Below are positions 45,262-57,203 of a stretch of 64,000 nucleotides of DNA, one piece after another. Numbering within the stretch: position 1 is the first letter of the stretch; each line of letters starts with the position of its first letter. The notes under the pieces were generated by a model. The model was not told where the DNA came from. It saw nothing but the letters and a program-made list of their open reading frames with translations, and did no database searches. Origin of the DNA: an uncultured Pelagibacteraceae bacterium (GTDB lineage Bacteria; Pseudomonadota; Alphaproteobacteria; Pelagibacterales; Pelagibacteraceae); contig CACMDY010000004.1 of NCBI GenBank assembly GCA_902612605.1, positions 42,443 to 106,442 on the forward strand, written 5' to 3'. A program made the position numbers and the translations under genes.

Positions 45262-47027
45262 ATGTCAAAATTATACTCTGGAGCTGAAATTGTATTTAAG
45301 TGTATGGAAGATCAGAATGTTGATCATATTTTTGGTTATCCAGGTGGTGCGGTACTACCAATTTACGACGAATTACAAAATTTTAAATCAATCAAACACG
45401 TTTTAGTTAGACATGAACAAGGCGCAGGTCATGCTGCAGAAGGATACGCAAGATCATCAGGTAAACCTGGTGTTATTTTAGTAACTTCAGGACCAGGTGC
45501 AACAAATGTAGTTACAGCTTTGACTGATGCGTATATGGATTCTATTCCATTAGTTTGTATCTCTGGACAAGTTCCAACTCATTTAATTGGTACAGATGCA
45601 TTTCAAGAATGTGATACAACTGGAATAACCAGACCTTGCACTAAACATAATTGGTTAGTCAAAGATATAAATGATTTAGCTAGCACAATACATAAAGCTT
45701 TTGAAGTAGCAACTACTGGTAGGCCAGGACCAGTTTTAGTTGATATACCAAAAGATATTCAGTTTCAAAAAACAAGATATAACAAACCAAAAAAAGAAAA
45801 AAAACTTAACGGTAAATCTCACAATCATTTTAATCAAAATAGTATTGATGAATTAATTGAATTAATGAGTAAATCGTCAAAACCTATTTTTTATACTGGT
45901 GGTGGAGTAATTAATTCTGGACCTAAGGCTAGTGAACTTTTAAGAGAACTTGTTTATGCAACAGGTTTTCCTATCACATCAACTTTACAAGGATTGGGAT
46001 CTTTCCCAGGCGATGATAATCAATTTTTAGGAATGTTAGGTATGCATGGAACTTATGAAGCAAATAATGCAATGCATGATTGTGACTTGATGATCAACAT
46101 CGGTGCACGTTTCGATGATAGGATAACAGGGAAAATAGATGAATTTTCTCCAAAATCAAAAAAGGTTCATATTGATATTGACCCATCATCTATTAATAAA
46201 AATGTTAAAGTTGATTTAGCTATTGTTGGAGATGTGAAAACTGTGCTTTCATCTACTTTGAAAAGTTTAAAACAAAAAAAATCAAAATTTTTAAAATCAA
46301 ATAAACAAAAAACTTCTAAATGGTGGGAAAAAATTCAAAAATGGAGATCAGTTAGATCTTTAGATTACATTGGAAGTGAAGAGACTATAAAACCCCAATA
46401 TGCAATTGAAAGATTATATGAGTTAACTAAAGATAAAGACTCCTATATTACAACTGAGGTAGGACAGCATCAGATGTGGGCCGCACAACACTATAAATTT
46501 AATAAACCAAATCGTTGGATGACATCTGGTGGTTTAGGTACTATGGGATATGGTTTACCAGCAGCAGTGGGTGTACAAGTTGCTCATCCAAAAAAATTAG
46601 TTATTGATATTGCGGGAGAAGCTTCAGTATTAATGACAATTCAAGAAATGTCCACAGCTGTACAATACAACCTTCCGATTAAAATATTTATATTGAATAA
46701 TCAATACATGGGAATGGTTAGACAATGGCAAGAACTTTTACATGATAAAAACTACTCTGAAAGTTATACTGCTGCTCTACCAGATTTCGTTAAATTAGCA
46801 GAAGCATATAACTGTGTTGGTATAAGAGCAAAAACTCCAGAAGAGTTAGACGATAAAATTATTCAAATGTTAAATACAGATAGACCTGTAATTTTTGATT
46901 GTATGGTTGATAAAGTAGAAAATTGTTTTCCAATGATACCATCGGGAAAGCCTCATAATCAGATGATTTTAGGGCCCAAAGATCAAGAAAGTAAGAAGAT
47001 TACAGGCAAAGGTAAGTCCTTAGTTTA

Positions 47028-47028
<1 letters not shown>
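45262..47028 (+). CDS. ilvI: acetolactate synthase large subunit
   Basis: TPP/FAD enzyme starting valine, leucine and isoleucine synthesis. The N-terminal FGYPGGAVLPIYDEL and the catalytic Glu in RHEQGAGHAAEGYARSSGKP are present, as are TSGPGATNVVTALTDAYMDSIPLV and the FAD-domain motif GMLGMHGTYEANNAMHDCDL. The TPP-binding DIAGEASVLMTIQEMSTAVQY has the GEAS form usual in alphaproteobacterial IlvI, with NNQYMGMVRQWQELLH downstream. Its 588 residues are typical. It overlaps ilvH by one base. Confidence 0.98.
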
Positions 47029-48616
<1,588 letters not shown>

Positions 48617-48668
48617 ATTGATGTTAAAATTTGCCTAATTCTCCCAAATTATTTTGCAATCTGAGCGA

Positions 48669-48685
48669 GAGCATGTATTATGCTC
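48669..48685 (+). promoter_or_regulatory. small hairpin in the leuA leader
   Basis: GAGCAT (48669–48674) and ATGCTC (48680–48685) form a 6-base perfect inverted repeat with a 5-base loop, in the gap between ilvC and leuA. It covers the upstream ATG at 48680 and ends 15 bases before the preferred ATG at 48701. It has no T-run, so it is not an intrinsic terminator. It could influence leuA translation or may be chance. Confidence 0.25.
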
Positions 48686-48700
48686 GAGCTAAAAAATACA

Positions 48701-50275
48701 ATGTCAGATAAAGAAAAATTATACATATTTGATACGACAATGCGAGATGGTGAACAATCGCCAGGTGCATCTATGAGTGTTGAAGAGAAAATTCAGATAT
48801 CTAGAGTATTTGATGAAATGGGAATAGATATTGTTGAAGCAGGTTTTCCAATAGCATCACCAGGGGACTTTGAGGCAGTTTCTGAAATAAGTAAAATAAT
48901 GAAGAACTCAATTCCGTGTGGTCTTTCAAGAGCTCTAAAAAAAGACATTGACGCATGCCATGAGTCATTGAAACATGCTCCAAGATTTAGAATTCATACT
49001 TTTATTTCCACAAGTCCATTGCATATGAAACATAAACTTGAAATGACAAACGAGCAGGTTTTAGATGCAATTAAAGAAAGTGTTACTTACGCGAGAAACT
49101 TTACTGACGATGTAGAATGGTCATGTGAAGACGGAACTAGAACTGATATAGATTTTATGTGTAAAACAGTTGAGCTTGCAATTAAATGTGGGGCTAAGAC
49201 CATAAATATTCCAGATACTGTTGGATATTCTATACCTGAGGAATTTGCTAAAACAATTAAACACTTAAAAAATAATGTTCCAAATATAGATAAAGCAATA
49301 TTATCTGCACACTGCCACAATGATCTTGGCTTAGCAGTAGCAAATGCATTAGCTGGAGTTGCAGAGGGTGTAAGACAAATAGAATGTACAATTAATGGAA
49401 TAGGTGAAAGAGCAGGAAATGCTGCATTAGAGGAAGTAGTTATGGCAATTAAAACGAGAAATGATTTAATGCCTTATAATACTGGAATTAAAACAGAACT
49501 AATTAGCAAAGCCTCTAAAATAGTTTCAAATGCAACTGGTTTTCCAGTTCAATTTAATAAAGCAATAGTAGGAAAAAATGCTTTTGCCCATGAGTCAGGT
49601 ATTCATCAAGATGGAATGTTAAAGAATAGAGAGACTTATGAAATTATGACTCCTGAAAGTGTAGGTGTTAAGAAAACTTCGCTTGTGATGGGCAAACATT
49701 CAGGGCGACATGCTTTCAAAGATAAATTATCTGACTTAGGATATTCAGATCTTACTGATGATATTATTCAAGCTGCTTTTGGAAAATTTAAGGTTTTAGC
49801 TGATAAAAAAAAACATATTTACGATGAGGATATAGTGGCATTAGTTGATGATAGTCTAATTGTGGATAATAAAATCAATGCGATAAATTTAAAATCATTA
49901 AAAGTTTTTGCTGGAACAGGTGAGCCACAAAAAGCTGAAATGACATTAGACGTGTATGGTGATATTAAGAATACAACTGAAACAGGGGATGGACCGGTTG
50001 ATGCAATATTTAAATGTATAAAAAAACTATTTCCTCACGATGTAAAATTATCTCTTTATCAAGTACATGCAGTAACAGAAGGTACAGATGCACAAGCAAC
50101 AGTTAGTGTAAAAATTGAAGAAAATGATAGGACTACAGTAGGTCAATCAGCTGACACAGATACTTTAGTTGCATCAGCAAATGCATATTTAAATGCATTG
50201 AATAAAATGCTTATAAAACGAGAGAAAAAAGCACCATCTCAAAATATTAAACATCAAAAAGTGAAAGGAATATAA
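48701..50275 (+). CDS. leuA: 2-isopropylmalate synthase LeuA
   Basis: Condenses acetyl-CoA and 2-ketoisovalerate, first step to leucine. The HMGL-like TIM barrel shows IFDTTMRDGEQSPGASM (metal Asp and Arg), VEAGFPIASPGDFEAV, DTVGYSIPEEFA and LSAHCHNDLGLAVANALAG with the metal His pair, then INGIGERAGNAALEEVVMA. The C-terminal LeuA dimer/regulatory domain (~385–505) contains TDAQATVSVKI, so feedback inhibition by leucine is likely. I chose the ATG at 48701 (524 residues) over 48680, because MSDKEKLYIFDTT fits the family better. Next gene 4 bases downstream. Confidence 0.97.
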   Translation: MSDKEKLYIFDTTMRDGEQSPGASMSVEEKIQISRVFDEMGIDIVEAGFPIASPGDFEAVSEISKIMKNSIPCGLSRALKKDIDACHESLKHAPRFRIHTFISTSPLHMKHKLEMTNEQVLDAIKESVTYARNFTDDVEWSCEDGTRTDIDFMCKTVELAIKCGAKTINIPDTVGYSIPEEFAKTIKHLKNNVPNIDKAILSAHCHNDLGLAVANALAGVAEGVRQIECTINGIGERAGNAALEEVVMAIKTRNDLMPYNTGIKTELISKASKIVSNATGFPVQFNKAIVGKNAFAHESGIHQDGMLKNRETYEIMTPESVGVKKTSLVMGKHSGRHAFKDKLSDLGYSDLTDDIIQAAFGKFKVLADKKKHIYDEDIVALVDDSLIVDNKINAINLKSLKVFAGTGEPQKAEMTLDVYGDIKNTTETGDGPVDAIFKCIKKLFPHDVKLSLYQVHAVTEGTDAQATVSVKIEENDRTTVGQSADTDTLVASANAYLNALNKMLIKREKKAPSQNIKHQKVKGI

Positions 50276-50279
50276 TTAA

Positions 50280-51311
<1,032 letters not shown>

Positions 51312-51316
51312 ATATT

Positions 51317-52153
51317 ATGTCAACAGAAACGAGTAGAGACGATTTTATTATTGCTATTCGTTCCGCTTTTTTAAAAAAAGGAAATAGACAAAAATTTTCT
51401 TTATTTACTCTACTAATCATATCTATTTTAGTTTTATCGTTAGAGTATTTTAAATCTGGACCAATTGATCAATTTAGATCTATCACAAAGGATATAATAT
51501 TTAGAGGTTCATATATTGTATCGAGTCCATTCAAATATGTAAAAGACAAATATTATCTCTTTCAAGATCATATGAGCATGTATGAAGAGTTTTCAGTTTT
51601 AAGAGATAAGGACCTTGATCTTGACTCACTAAGAAAAGAAGTTGATTTTTATAAATCAGAAAATGCTCTTTTAAAAAAATTGATAGAGGAAAGAGATCTT
51701 TTTTCTAAAGAATATATGTTAACTAAAATTTTATTGGATAAACAAAGTCCTTATTTGAAGTCTCTAATAATTAATAAAGGTCAAAAAAATGGAGTTAAAT
51801 TAGGATCAGCTGTTAAAGATCGTTTATATTACATTGGAAAGGTGGTAAATGTGAACTTTTTAAGCTCAAGAGTATTGCTGGCTAATGATCTTAATAGCAA
51901 AATCCCAATTATTATCGAACCAAGTGGAATTAACGCTATATTGTCAGGGAATGGAAATGATGAGTATGCAGAGCTGGAGTATTTACCGAAAGACAATGAA
52001 ATAAAAGAGAATGAAATTGTATATACATCTGGATCAGATGGTACAATTCCAGCATCAATTCCTGTTGGAAAAATAGTTGTTAAGGAGAATAAAAAGTACG
52101 TAAAGTTTTTTAGCAACTTAAATCAACTTAATTATGTGCAGGTAAATAAGTAA
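51317..52153 (+). CDS. mreC: rod-shape determining protein MreC
   Basis: Bitopic membrane protein linking MreB to periplasmic wall enzymes. One membrane helix (~28–45, LFTLLIISILVLSLEYF), a short coiled coil (~90–125) and the two beta-barrel subdomains, with LIINKGQKNGVKLGSAV, VGKVVNVNFLSSRVLLANDLNSKIP-type sequence (here YYIGKVVNVNFLSS) and VYTSGSDGTIPASIPVGKIV, match the family. Length 278 residues. Five bases after mreB and one base before mreD. Confidence 0.94.
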   Translation: MSTETSRDDFIIAIRSAFLKKGNRQKFSLFTLLIISILVLSLEYFKSGPIDQFRSITKDIIFRGSYIVSSPFKYVKDKYYLFQDHMSMYEEFSVLRDKDLDLDSLRKEVDFYKSENALLKKLIEERDLFSKEYMLTKILLDKQSPYLKSLIINKGQKNGVKLGSAVKDRLYYIGKVVNVNFLSSRVLLANDLNSKIPIIIEPSGINAILSGNGNDEYAELEYLPKDNEIKENEIVYTSGSDGTIPASIPVGKIVVKENKKYVKFFSNLNQLNYVQVNK

Positions 52154-52154
52154 A

Positions 52155-52676
52155 ATGGCTAGAAGTGATATAAAATTTTATCAATTTTTATTGAATAGTT
52201 TTCCAATTATTTTATTATTTTTCTTTGCTTTGACAGGCTACTCATTTTCATTTCAGATTTTCGCAATTAATATATCTTTTAATTTTATTCACTTAATTGT
52301 TTTTTATTGGGTTTTAAAGAAACCCGAAATGCTTGGTTATGGCCTTATTTTTTTTGCAGGTATAATTAATGATGTTGTTCAAAATCTACCTATTGGAGTT
52401 TCATCAATAAATTATCTTTTGCTTTGTGTTATTGCATCTTTTTTTAGAACAAGAACTCTTGTTCCTAATTTAGTTTATGATTGGATATTATTCTTTATTG
52501 CAATATTAATTGTAAGCTCAATTCATTTTACAGTATTAGCAATTTTCTTTGATGGAAATATTAGCTATGGCGCTTTAATGTCATCGGCATTCTTTTCATT
52601 TTTAATTTATCCAGCAGTGGCAAAAATATTTAATCAAATTTATCTACTAGGTTTAAAACAAAAAAATGTTGAATAG
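52155..52676 (+). CDS. mreD: rod-shape determining protein MreD
   Basis: Inner-membrane partner of MreC. The 173 residues contain about five membrane helices (~12–30, 38–55, 62–82, 105–130, 140–160). The characteristic Pro/Gly loop KPEMLGYGLIFFAGIINDVVQNLPIGVSS corresponds to the conserved 'P…F..GLl.D…G.p.G' segment of MreD. Sequence is otherwise low in conservation, so the call leans on position between mreC and mrdA. Overlaps mrdA by 11 bases. Confidence 0.9.
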   Translation: MARSDIKFYQFLLNSFPIILLFFFALTGYSFSFQIFAINISFNFIHLIVFYWVLKKPEMLGYGLIFFAGIINDVVQNLPIGVSSINYLLLCVIASFFRTRTLVPNLVYDWILFFIAILIVSSIHFTVLAIFFDGNISYGALMSSAFFSFLIYPAVAKIFNQIYLLGLKQKNVE

Positions 52677-54615
52677 AGGAAGAAATATAGAAAAGGGTAG
52701 AGTTATAACTAGGAGGATGTTTATACTGGCTGCAGCAAAAATATTACTTTTTGCTGGTATATCATCAAGATTATATAATTTACAAATTTCCGATAGAGAA
52801 AAATATGAAATTTTATCTGATAAAAATAGGATCCGTGAATGGAAAACTCCTCCACAGCGAGGGATAATTGTAGATAACTTTAATAAAGTTTTAGCGAGTA
52901 ACGATAGAGTGTTTCAGCTACACCTAATACTAGATGAAATAAGTGATTTTGATGTAACAATATTTAAAATCAAAAATATAATTGGATTAGATAATTTTCA
53001 AGTTCAAAAATTATATAGAAAAAAAGAAAGATTAAAACCTTGGGATACACTGGTTGTTTCAGATAATTTAACTTGGGAACAATTTTCAAAAATTAATTTA
53101 TATTTACACGAATTGGAAGGTGCCAAACCTGTGTTATCAACATCTAGATTTTATCCTTATGCAAATGATTTAGTACACATAGTCGGTTATGTTGGTGATG
53201 CTAGTCCAAAAGATCTCGAAAAACCAGAGATAAAAGAAAATTTTGTTCCAGGTCTAAAAGTAGGAAAATATGGAATAGAAAATTCACAAGAAAAAATGTT
53301 AATAGGTAACTACGGTATTAAAAGATATGAAGTTAATGCATCTGGAAAAAGAATTAGCCAAATAGATTATATTAAAGAAAGACAGGGGAATAAAGTAAAC
53401 TTAACAATAGATATTGAAATTCAAAAATTTGCCCAAGAACTGCTTAAAGGAAAAGCGGGCTCAATATGTGCAATGGATATTTATACAGGAGAAGTTATTG
53501 CAATGGCATCATCGCCAACCTATGATCCAAACAAATTTACGCACGGAATTAATCAAAAAGATTGGCAAGAAATAAGAAATAATCCTCTAAAACCATTGAT
53601 AAATAAGTCTATTGCTGGTCTTTATTCACCTGGATCAACTTTTAAGCCATTAGTTGCTTTAGCAGCTTTAGAATATGGCATATTAGATCCTAATAAAACA
53701 ATAAGATGCAAAGGTCATAAGCATCCATATGAACTATACGGAGTAAAATATCATTGTTGGAAAAAAGAAGGTCATGGTTACATGAAGTTGAGAAATGCAA
53801 TCAAACAATCTTGCGATATTTACTTTTATGAAATGGCAAGATTACTTGGGGTTGATAAATTATCAATAATCGCAAAAAGATATGGTCTTGGAACAAATGT
53901 ACTTGGTGAAACATATAAAGATGAAAAAAATGGTTTGGTTCCTGATACAAAGTGGAAAAGACGCGCATTGGAGCAAAGTTGGTATTTAGGGGAAACGGTA
54001 ATTAATGGTATAGGACAAGGCTATATTCAGACTACACCGCTTCAACTTTGTTTAATGACAGCACAAATTGCAAATGGAGGATATAAAATAAAACCTCATA
54101 TAATAAAAGATGAAAGTATAAATTATAAGGGAGTAATAAATAAAATTAAATTGGATCAATCCAACTATCCTTTGCATGAAAGAAATTACTTAGATGACAT
54201 AAATGTTGAATATTATCAGAGAATGTATCACAAAAAGTCTAACATTAATTTTGTTTTAGATGCAATGTTTGGTTCTACAAATGAACAATATGGAACTTCA
54301 TACAAATCTCGTTACGACAATCCAAAGTATCAATTTGCAGGTAAAACTGGAACATCGCAAGTTAGAAGAATCACTGATCTGGATAGAGAATTGGATTTAG
54401 ATACTGAACAAATCGAATATAAAAAAAGAGACCATGCATTATATGTTGCTTTTGCACCTTATAAGGATCCAAGATATGCAATAAGTGTAATTATTGAACA
54501 TGGAGGCTCAGGAAGTAAAGCGGCTGCTCCGCTTGCAAGTAAATTAATTAAAAGAATTATTGATAGACATAAATTGAGAGAACAATTTAATAATGGAAAT
54601 ACAAGTTTAGCATAA
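52666..54615 (+). CDS. mrdA: penicillin-binding protein 2 (MrdA)
   Basis: Class B transpeptidase of the elongasome, cross-linking lateral-wall peptidoglycan with RodA. An N-terminal membrane helix (~20–36) and PBP dimerisation domain (with PPQRGIIVDNFNKVLASND and YVGDASPKDL) precede the catalytic domain. The nucleophile motif SPGSTFKP has Ser324 and Lys327; the SxN-type motif appears as KQSCDIYFYEMA and the third box as AGKTGTSQV. The 649 residues are full length. Overlaps mreD by 11 bases and rodA by one base. Confidence 0.97.
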   Translation: MLNRGRNIEKGRVITRRMFILAAAKILLFAGISSRLYNLQISDREKYEILSDKNRIREWKTPPQRGIIVDNFNKVLASNDRVFQLHLILDEISDFDVTIFKIKNIIGLDNFQVQKLYRKKERLKPWDTLVVSDNLTWEQFSKINLYLHELEGAKPVLSTSRFYPYANDLVHIVGYVGDASPKDLEKPEIKENFVPGLKVGKYGIENSQEKMLIGNYGIKRYEVNASGKRISQIDYIKERQGNKVNLTIDIEIQKFAQELLKGKAGSICAMDIYTGEVIAMASSPTYDPNKFTHGINQKDWQEIRNNPLKPLINKSIAGLYSPGSTFKPLVALAALEYGILDPNKTIRCKGHKHPYELYGVKYHCWKKEGHGYMKLRNAIKQSCDIYFYEMARLLGVDKLSIIAKRYGLGTNVLGETYKDEKNGLVPDTKWKRRALEQSWYLGETVINGIGQGYIQTTPLQLCLMTAQIANGGYKIKPHIIKDESINYKGVINKIKLDQSNYPLHERNYLDDINVEYYQRMYHKKSNINFVLDAMFGSTNEQYGTSYKSRYDNPKYQFAGKTGTSQVRRITDLDRELDLDTEQIEYKKRDHALYVAFAPYKDPRYAISVIIEHGGSGSKAAAPLASKLIKRIIDRHKLREQFNNGNTSLA

Positions 54616-55745
54616 TGTTAAGGGAAAGAATACAAGCAAGCAATTACAGTTTTTTAGATAAAATTAAATCTATAGATTATCTATTAATCCTATTAATTAT
54701 TGCCATAGGATCAATTAGTGTATTTGCAATTTATTCTACTGAGGGAGGAAAATTTTCTTTTTACACAAAAAATCATATAATTAGATTATCCGTATTTTTT
54801 AGTTTATTTTTAGTGTTGTCTTTTGTGAGAGTTTCAACATGGTATAAAAATGCTTACTTATTTTATTTTGTTGGATTAGTTTTATTAGTAACAGTTTTAT
54901 TTTTTGGAATTTCAGCATCTGGTGCAACAAGATGGATAAACTTATACTTTTTAAATTTACAACCATCAGAATTAATGAAGATTGCTGTAATAATATGTTT
55001 TGCAAGATATTATCATAGAATTCAAAGCTCAGATATTCAAAGCATCAAGTTTTTAATTCAACCAATTATCCTTTTAATAATTCCTTGTTATCTTGTAGTA
55101 CAGCAACCTGACTTAGGAACCTCTATTTTAATTGCAGGAAGTGGTATTGCGATAATCTGGTTGGCAGGATTAAATATTAAATACTTCGTTTATTCGGGAT
55201 TGCTGTTATTAGTGTCACTACCTTTTGCCATATCTATTTTAAAACCATATCAAAAATCTAGAATTCTAACGTTCTTCAATCCAGATAGAGACCCTCTAGG
55301 AGCTGGATACCAAATAATTCAATCAAAAATAGCTATTGGATCTGGTGGTTTTTTTGGAAAAGGATATTTAAAAGGGACACAAAGTTATTTAGAGTTTTTA
55401 CCTGAAAAACACACAGACTTTATATTCACACTATTTTCTGAAGAATTTGGATTTCTTGGATCAATTATACTTTTATTTTTATACATATTATTAATCTATA
55501 GAATTATTAATGTTGGATTGGTATCCAGAAGTTTCTTTGCAAAATTATACTGTTTTGGTTTTGCTACAGCAATTTTCTTATATGTATTTGTTAATATAGC
55601 AATGGTTTTAGGAATGCTACCAATTGTTGGTGCACCATTACCTATAATGTCTTATGGTGGATCATCATTATTGTCTATTATGTTGGGGTTAAGTATTGTT
55701 ATGAGTTGTAAAATATATAATCAGGAACAAATATCAGTATATTAG
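54615..55745 (+). CDS. rodA: RodA, SEDS peptidoglycan polymerase
   Basis: SEDS glycosyltransferase that polymerises lipid II with PBP2. The 376 residues contain about ten membrane helices. Signature stretches are GATRWINLYFLNLQPSELMKIAVII, VQQPDLGTSILIAGSGIAIIWLAGL, the large loop with PDRDPLGAGYQIIQSKIAIGSGGFFGKG and EKHTDFIFTLFSEEFGF, and GAPLPIMSYGGSS, all diagnostic for RodA/FtsW. Context with mrdA makes it RodA. It ends on the base before the convergent SpoIIE phosphatase stop. Confidence 0.97.
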   Translation: MLRERIQASNYSFLDKIKSIDYLLILLIIAIGSISVFAIYSTEGGKFSFYTKNHIIRLSVFFSLFLVLSFVRVSTWYKNAYLFYFVGLVLLVTVLFFGISASGATRWINLYFLNLQPSELMKIAVIICFARYYHRIQSSDIQSIKFLIQPIILLIIPCYLVVQQPDLGTSILIAGSGIAIIWLAGLNIKYFVYSGLLLLVSLPFAISILKPYQKSRILTFFNPDRDPLGAGYQIIQSKIAIGSGGFFGKGYLKGTQSYLEFLPEKHTDFIFTLFSEEFGFLGSIILLFLYILLIYRIINVGLVSRSFFAKLYCFGFATAIFLYVFVNIAMVLGMLPIVGAPLPIMSYGGSSLLSIMLGLSIVMSCKIYNQEQISVY

Positions 55746-57035
55746 CTATTTTCCATCTATAACAACAATCGTTAAATCATCTTTTTGTATGTGTCCTGCA
55801 CCAAGAATATCATCAATCATTGTTTTGAGTCTGTCGTTGATTGTAGTCGATTGATATTTTTTAATATAATTTTCAAAACCTTCTGATCCTAACATTTCCC
55901 CATTTGGATTTTTTATCTCTGTAATCCCATCTGTAAAAATGTACATCGAGCTATTTTGGAAAGGTATGGTGTTCTCAGGATATTTCGTTTTAGGCATTAT
56001 ACCTAATGGTGGTCCAGCTTCTGAAAAATTACTAAAAGTTCCATCAGCTGATAAAATTAATGGAGGTTCATGACCTGCACTAGATAACAATAGCTCTTTT
56101 TTATTCGAGTCGTATATTCCAATTAACATAGTAACAAACATCCCTCTTGAAATAGTTTCACATATTTCATTATTTAATTGAAATAGTAAGTCAGATGCAG
56201 AAAAATTAGTTTTACTTAAACATCTATACAAACTAGATGCTTTAGACATTAAGAGCGATGACTTTATTCCCTTTCCAGATACATCTGCAACCCCAAATCC
56301 ATATTTTCCATCTCCTAAATCTGAAAAATTATAAAAGTCTCCAGAAACAACTTTCGCTGGTATATTTATTCCTGAAATAGGAAAATCTTTTTCTTTATTT
56401 TTCGACAATAAAGATCTTTGGATTTCTCCAACGATTTCTACTTCTTTTTGTATTTTATTTTTTTCAACCATTTCTTTTGCCATTTTCGCATTTCTAATTG
56501 CTAAAGCAGCTGGCGCCGAAAGTGTTTCTAAAAGTTTTCTGTCATCTTCTATAAATAATTTATCTTCAGTTTTTTTATTTAAGCAGTGTATTACACCTAT
56601 ACATTCATTTGCTGCAATCAATGGTGAGCATAATACTGAATAAGTTGTAAAATTTGTTTTGTTATCTAAGTCAAAATAAAATTCTGCTATCTCTCGAACA
56701 TCCTTTCTTACATTACCAACACGAATACATTTTCTTTGCTGCACAGCTTTACCCATAACGCCGTCTTTTAAGTCCAATTCATATTCATCTAAATAATCTT
56801 GATGAAGTGAAGCAATACATTCAAATTTTTTCTTTTGTTCATTTATTAAAAAAATGTTTGCAGCTTCTGCATTCAGTCTTGCGATAATCACCCTAAGTGC
56901 ATTCATTAGTGTGTCGTTCAAATCTAGAGACAAAGCAAAGTCTTGGTTCATTTTTGTGACAAGTTCTAAATCAACGTTAACTTGTTCAGCTTCTTTTTTT
57001 GGCTCAATCGGTTTTTTTGATTTAAATAGAAACAT
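55746..57035 (-). CDS. GAF–SpoIIE (PP2C-type) serine phosphatase
   Basis: Cytoplasmic signalling phosphatase of 429 residues resembling RsbU-type regulators. A GAF domain (~35–190, with LDLNDTLMNALRVIIARLNAEAANIFLI and SVLCSPLIAANECIGVIHCLN) senses a ligand. A short coiled linker (KNKIQKEVEIVGEIQRSLL) joins it to a PP2C_SIG domain (~225–428) with metal Asp residues in VVSGDFYNFSDLGDG, FGVADVSGKGIKSSLLM, LSSAGHEPPLIL, YIFTDGITEIKN and KDDLTIVVID. Typical partners (anti-anti-sigma STAS protein, RsbW kinase) are not in this window. It is convergent with rodA with no gap. Substrate unknown. Confidence 0.9.
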   Translation of the reverse strand: MFLFKSKKPIEPKKEAEQVNVDLELVTKMNQDFALSLDLNDTLMNALRVIIARLNAEAANIFLINEQKKKFECIASLHQDYLDEYELDLKDGVMGKAVQQRKCIRVGNVRKDVREIAEFYFDLDNKTNFTTYSVLCSPLIAANECIGVIHCLNKKTEDKLFIEDDRKLLETLSAPAALAIRNAKMAKEMVEKNKIQKEVEIVGEIQRSLLSKNKEKDFPISGINIPAKVVSGDFYNFSDLGDGKYGFGVADVSGKGIKSSLLMSKASSLYRCLSKTNFSASDLLFQLNNEICETISRGMFVTMLIGIYDSNKKELLLSSAGHEPPLILSADGTFSNFSEAGPPLGIMPKTKYPENTIPFQNSSMYIFTDGITEIKNPNGEMLGSEGFENYIKKYQSTTINDRLKTMIDDILGAGHIQKDDLTIVVIDGK

Positions 57036-57080
57036 TTATTTAACTAGTATTTTAAACAATTTTTGGTAAATTTTTCAACA

Positions 57081-57194
57081 ATGGAGATTATAATTAATAC
57101 ACCTAATTTATACATCCATCTTCAGGATGCCGTTCTAATGGTTCAGTATGTAATTGATGGGTTAATTCACATTACATCAAACATTAAATTATAA
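57081..57194 (+). CDS. possible 37-residue small protein before the prepilin peptidase
   Basis: The 168-base gap between the divergent phosphatase and prepilin peptidase genes contains an ATG-initiated frame of 37 codons, ending TAA at 57194, 9 bases before the GTG of the peptidase gene. The peptide begins MEIIINTPNLYIHLQDAVLM and is mildly hydrophobic with no signal or metal motif. Its codons (GAG, CAG, GCC, GGG) are less A/T-biased than the surrounding spacer, which is the main reason to suspect coding. A regulatory or chance frame is equally possible. Confidence 0.35.
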   Translation: MEIIINTPNLYIHLQDAVLMVQYVIDGLIHITSNIKL

Positions 57195-57203
57195 ACAGTT
57201 TCT

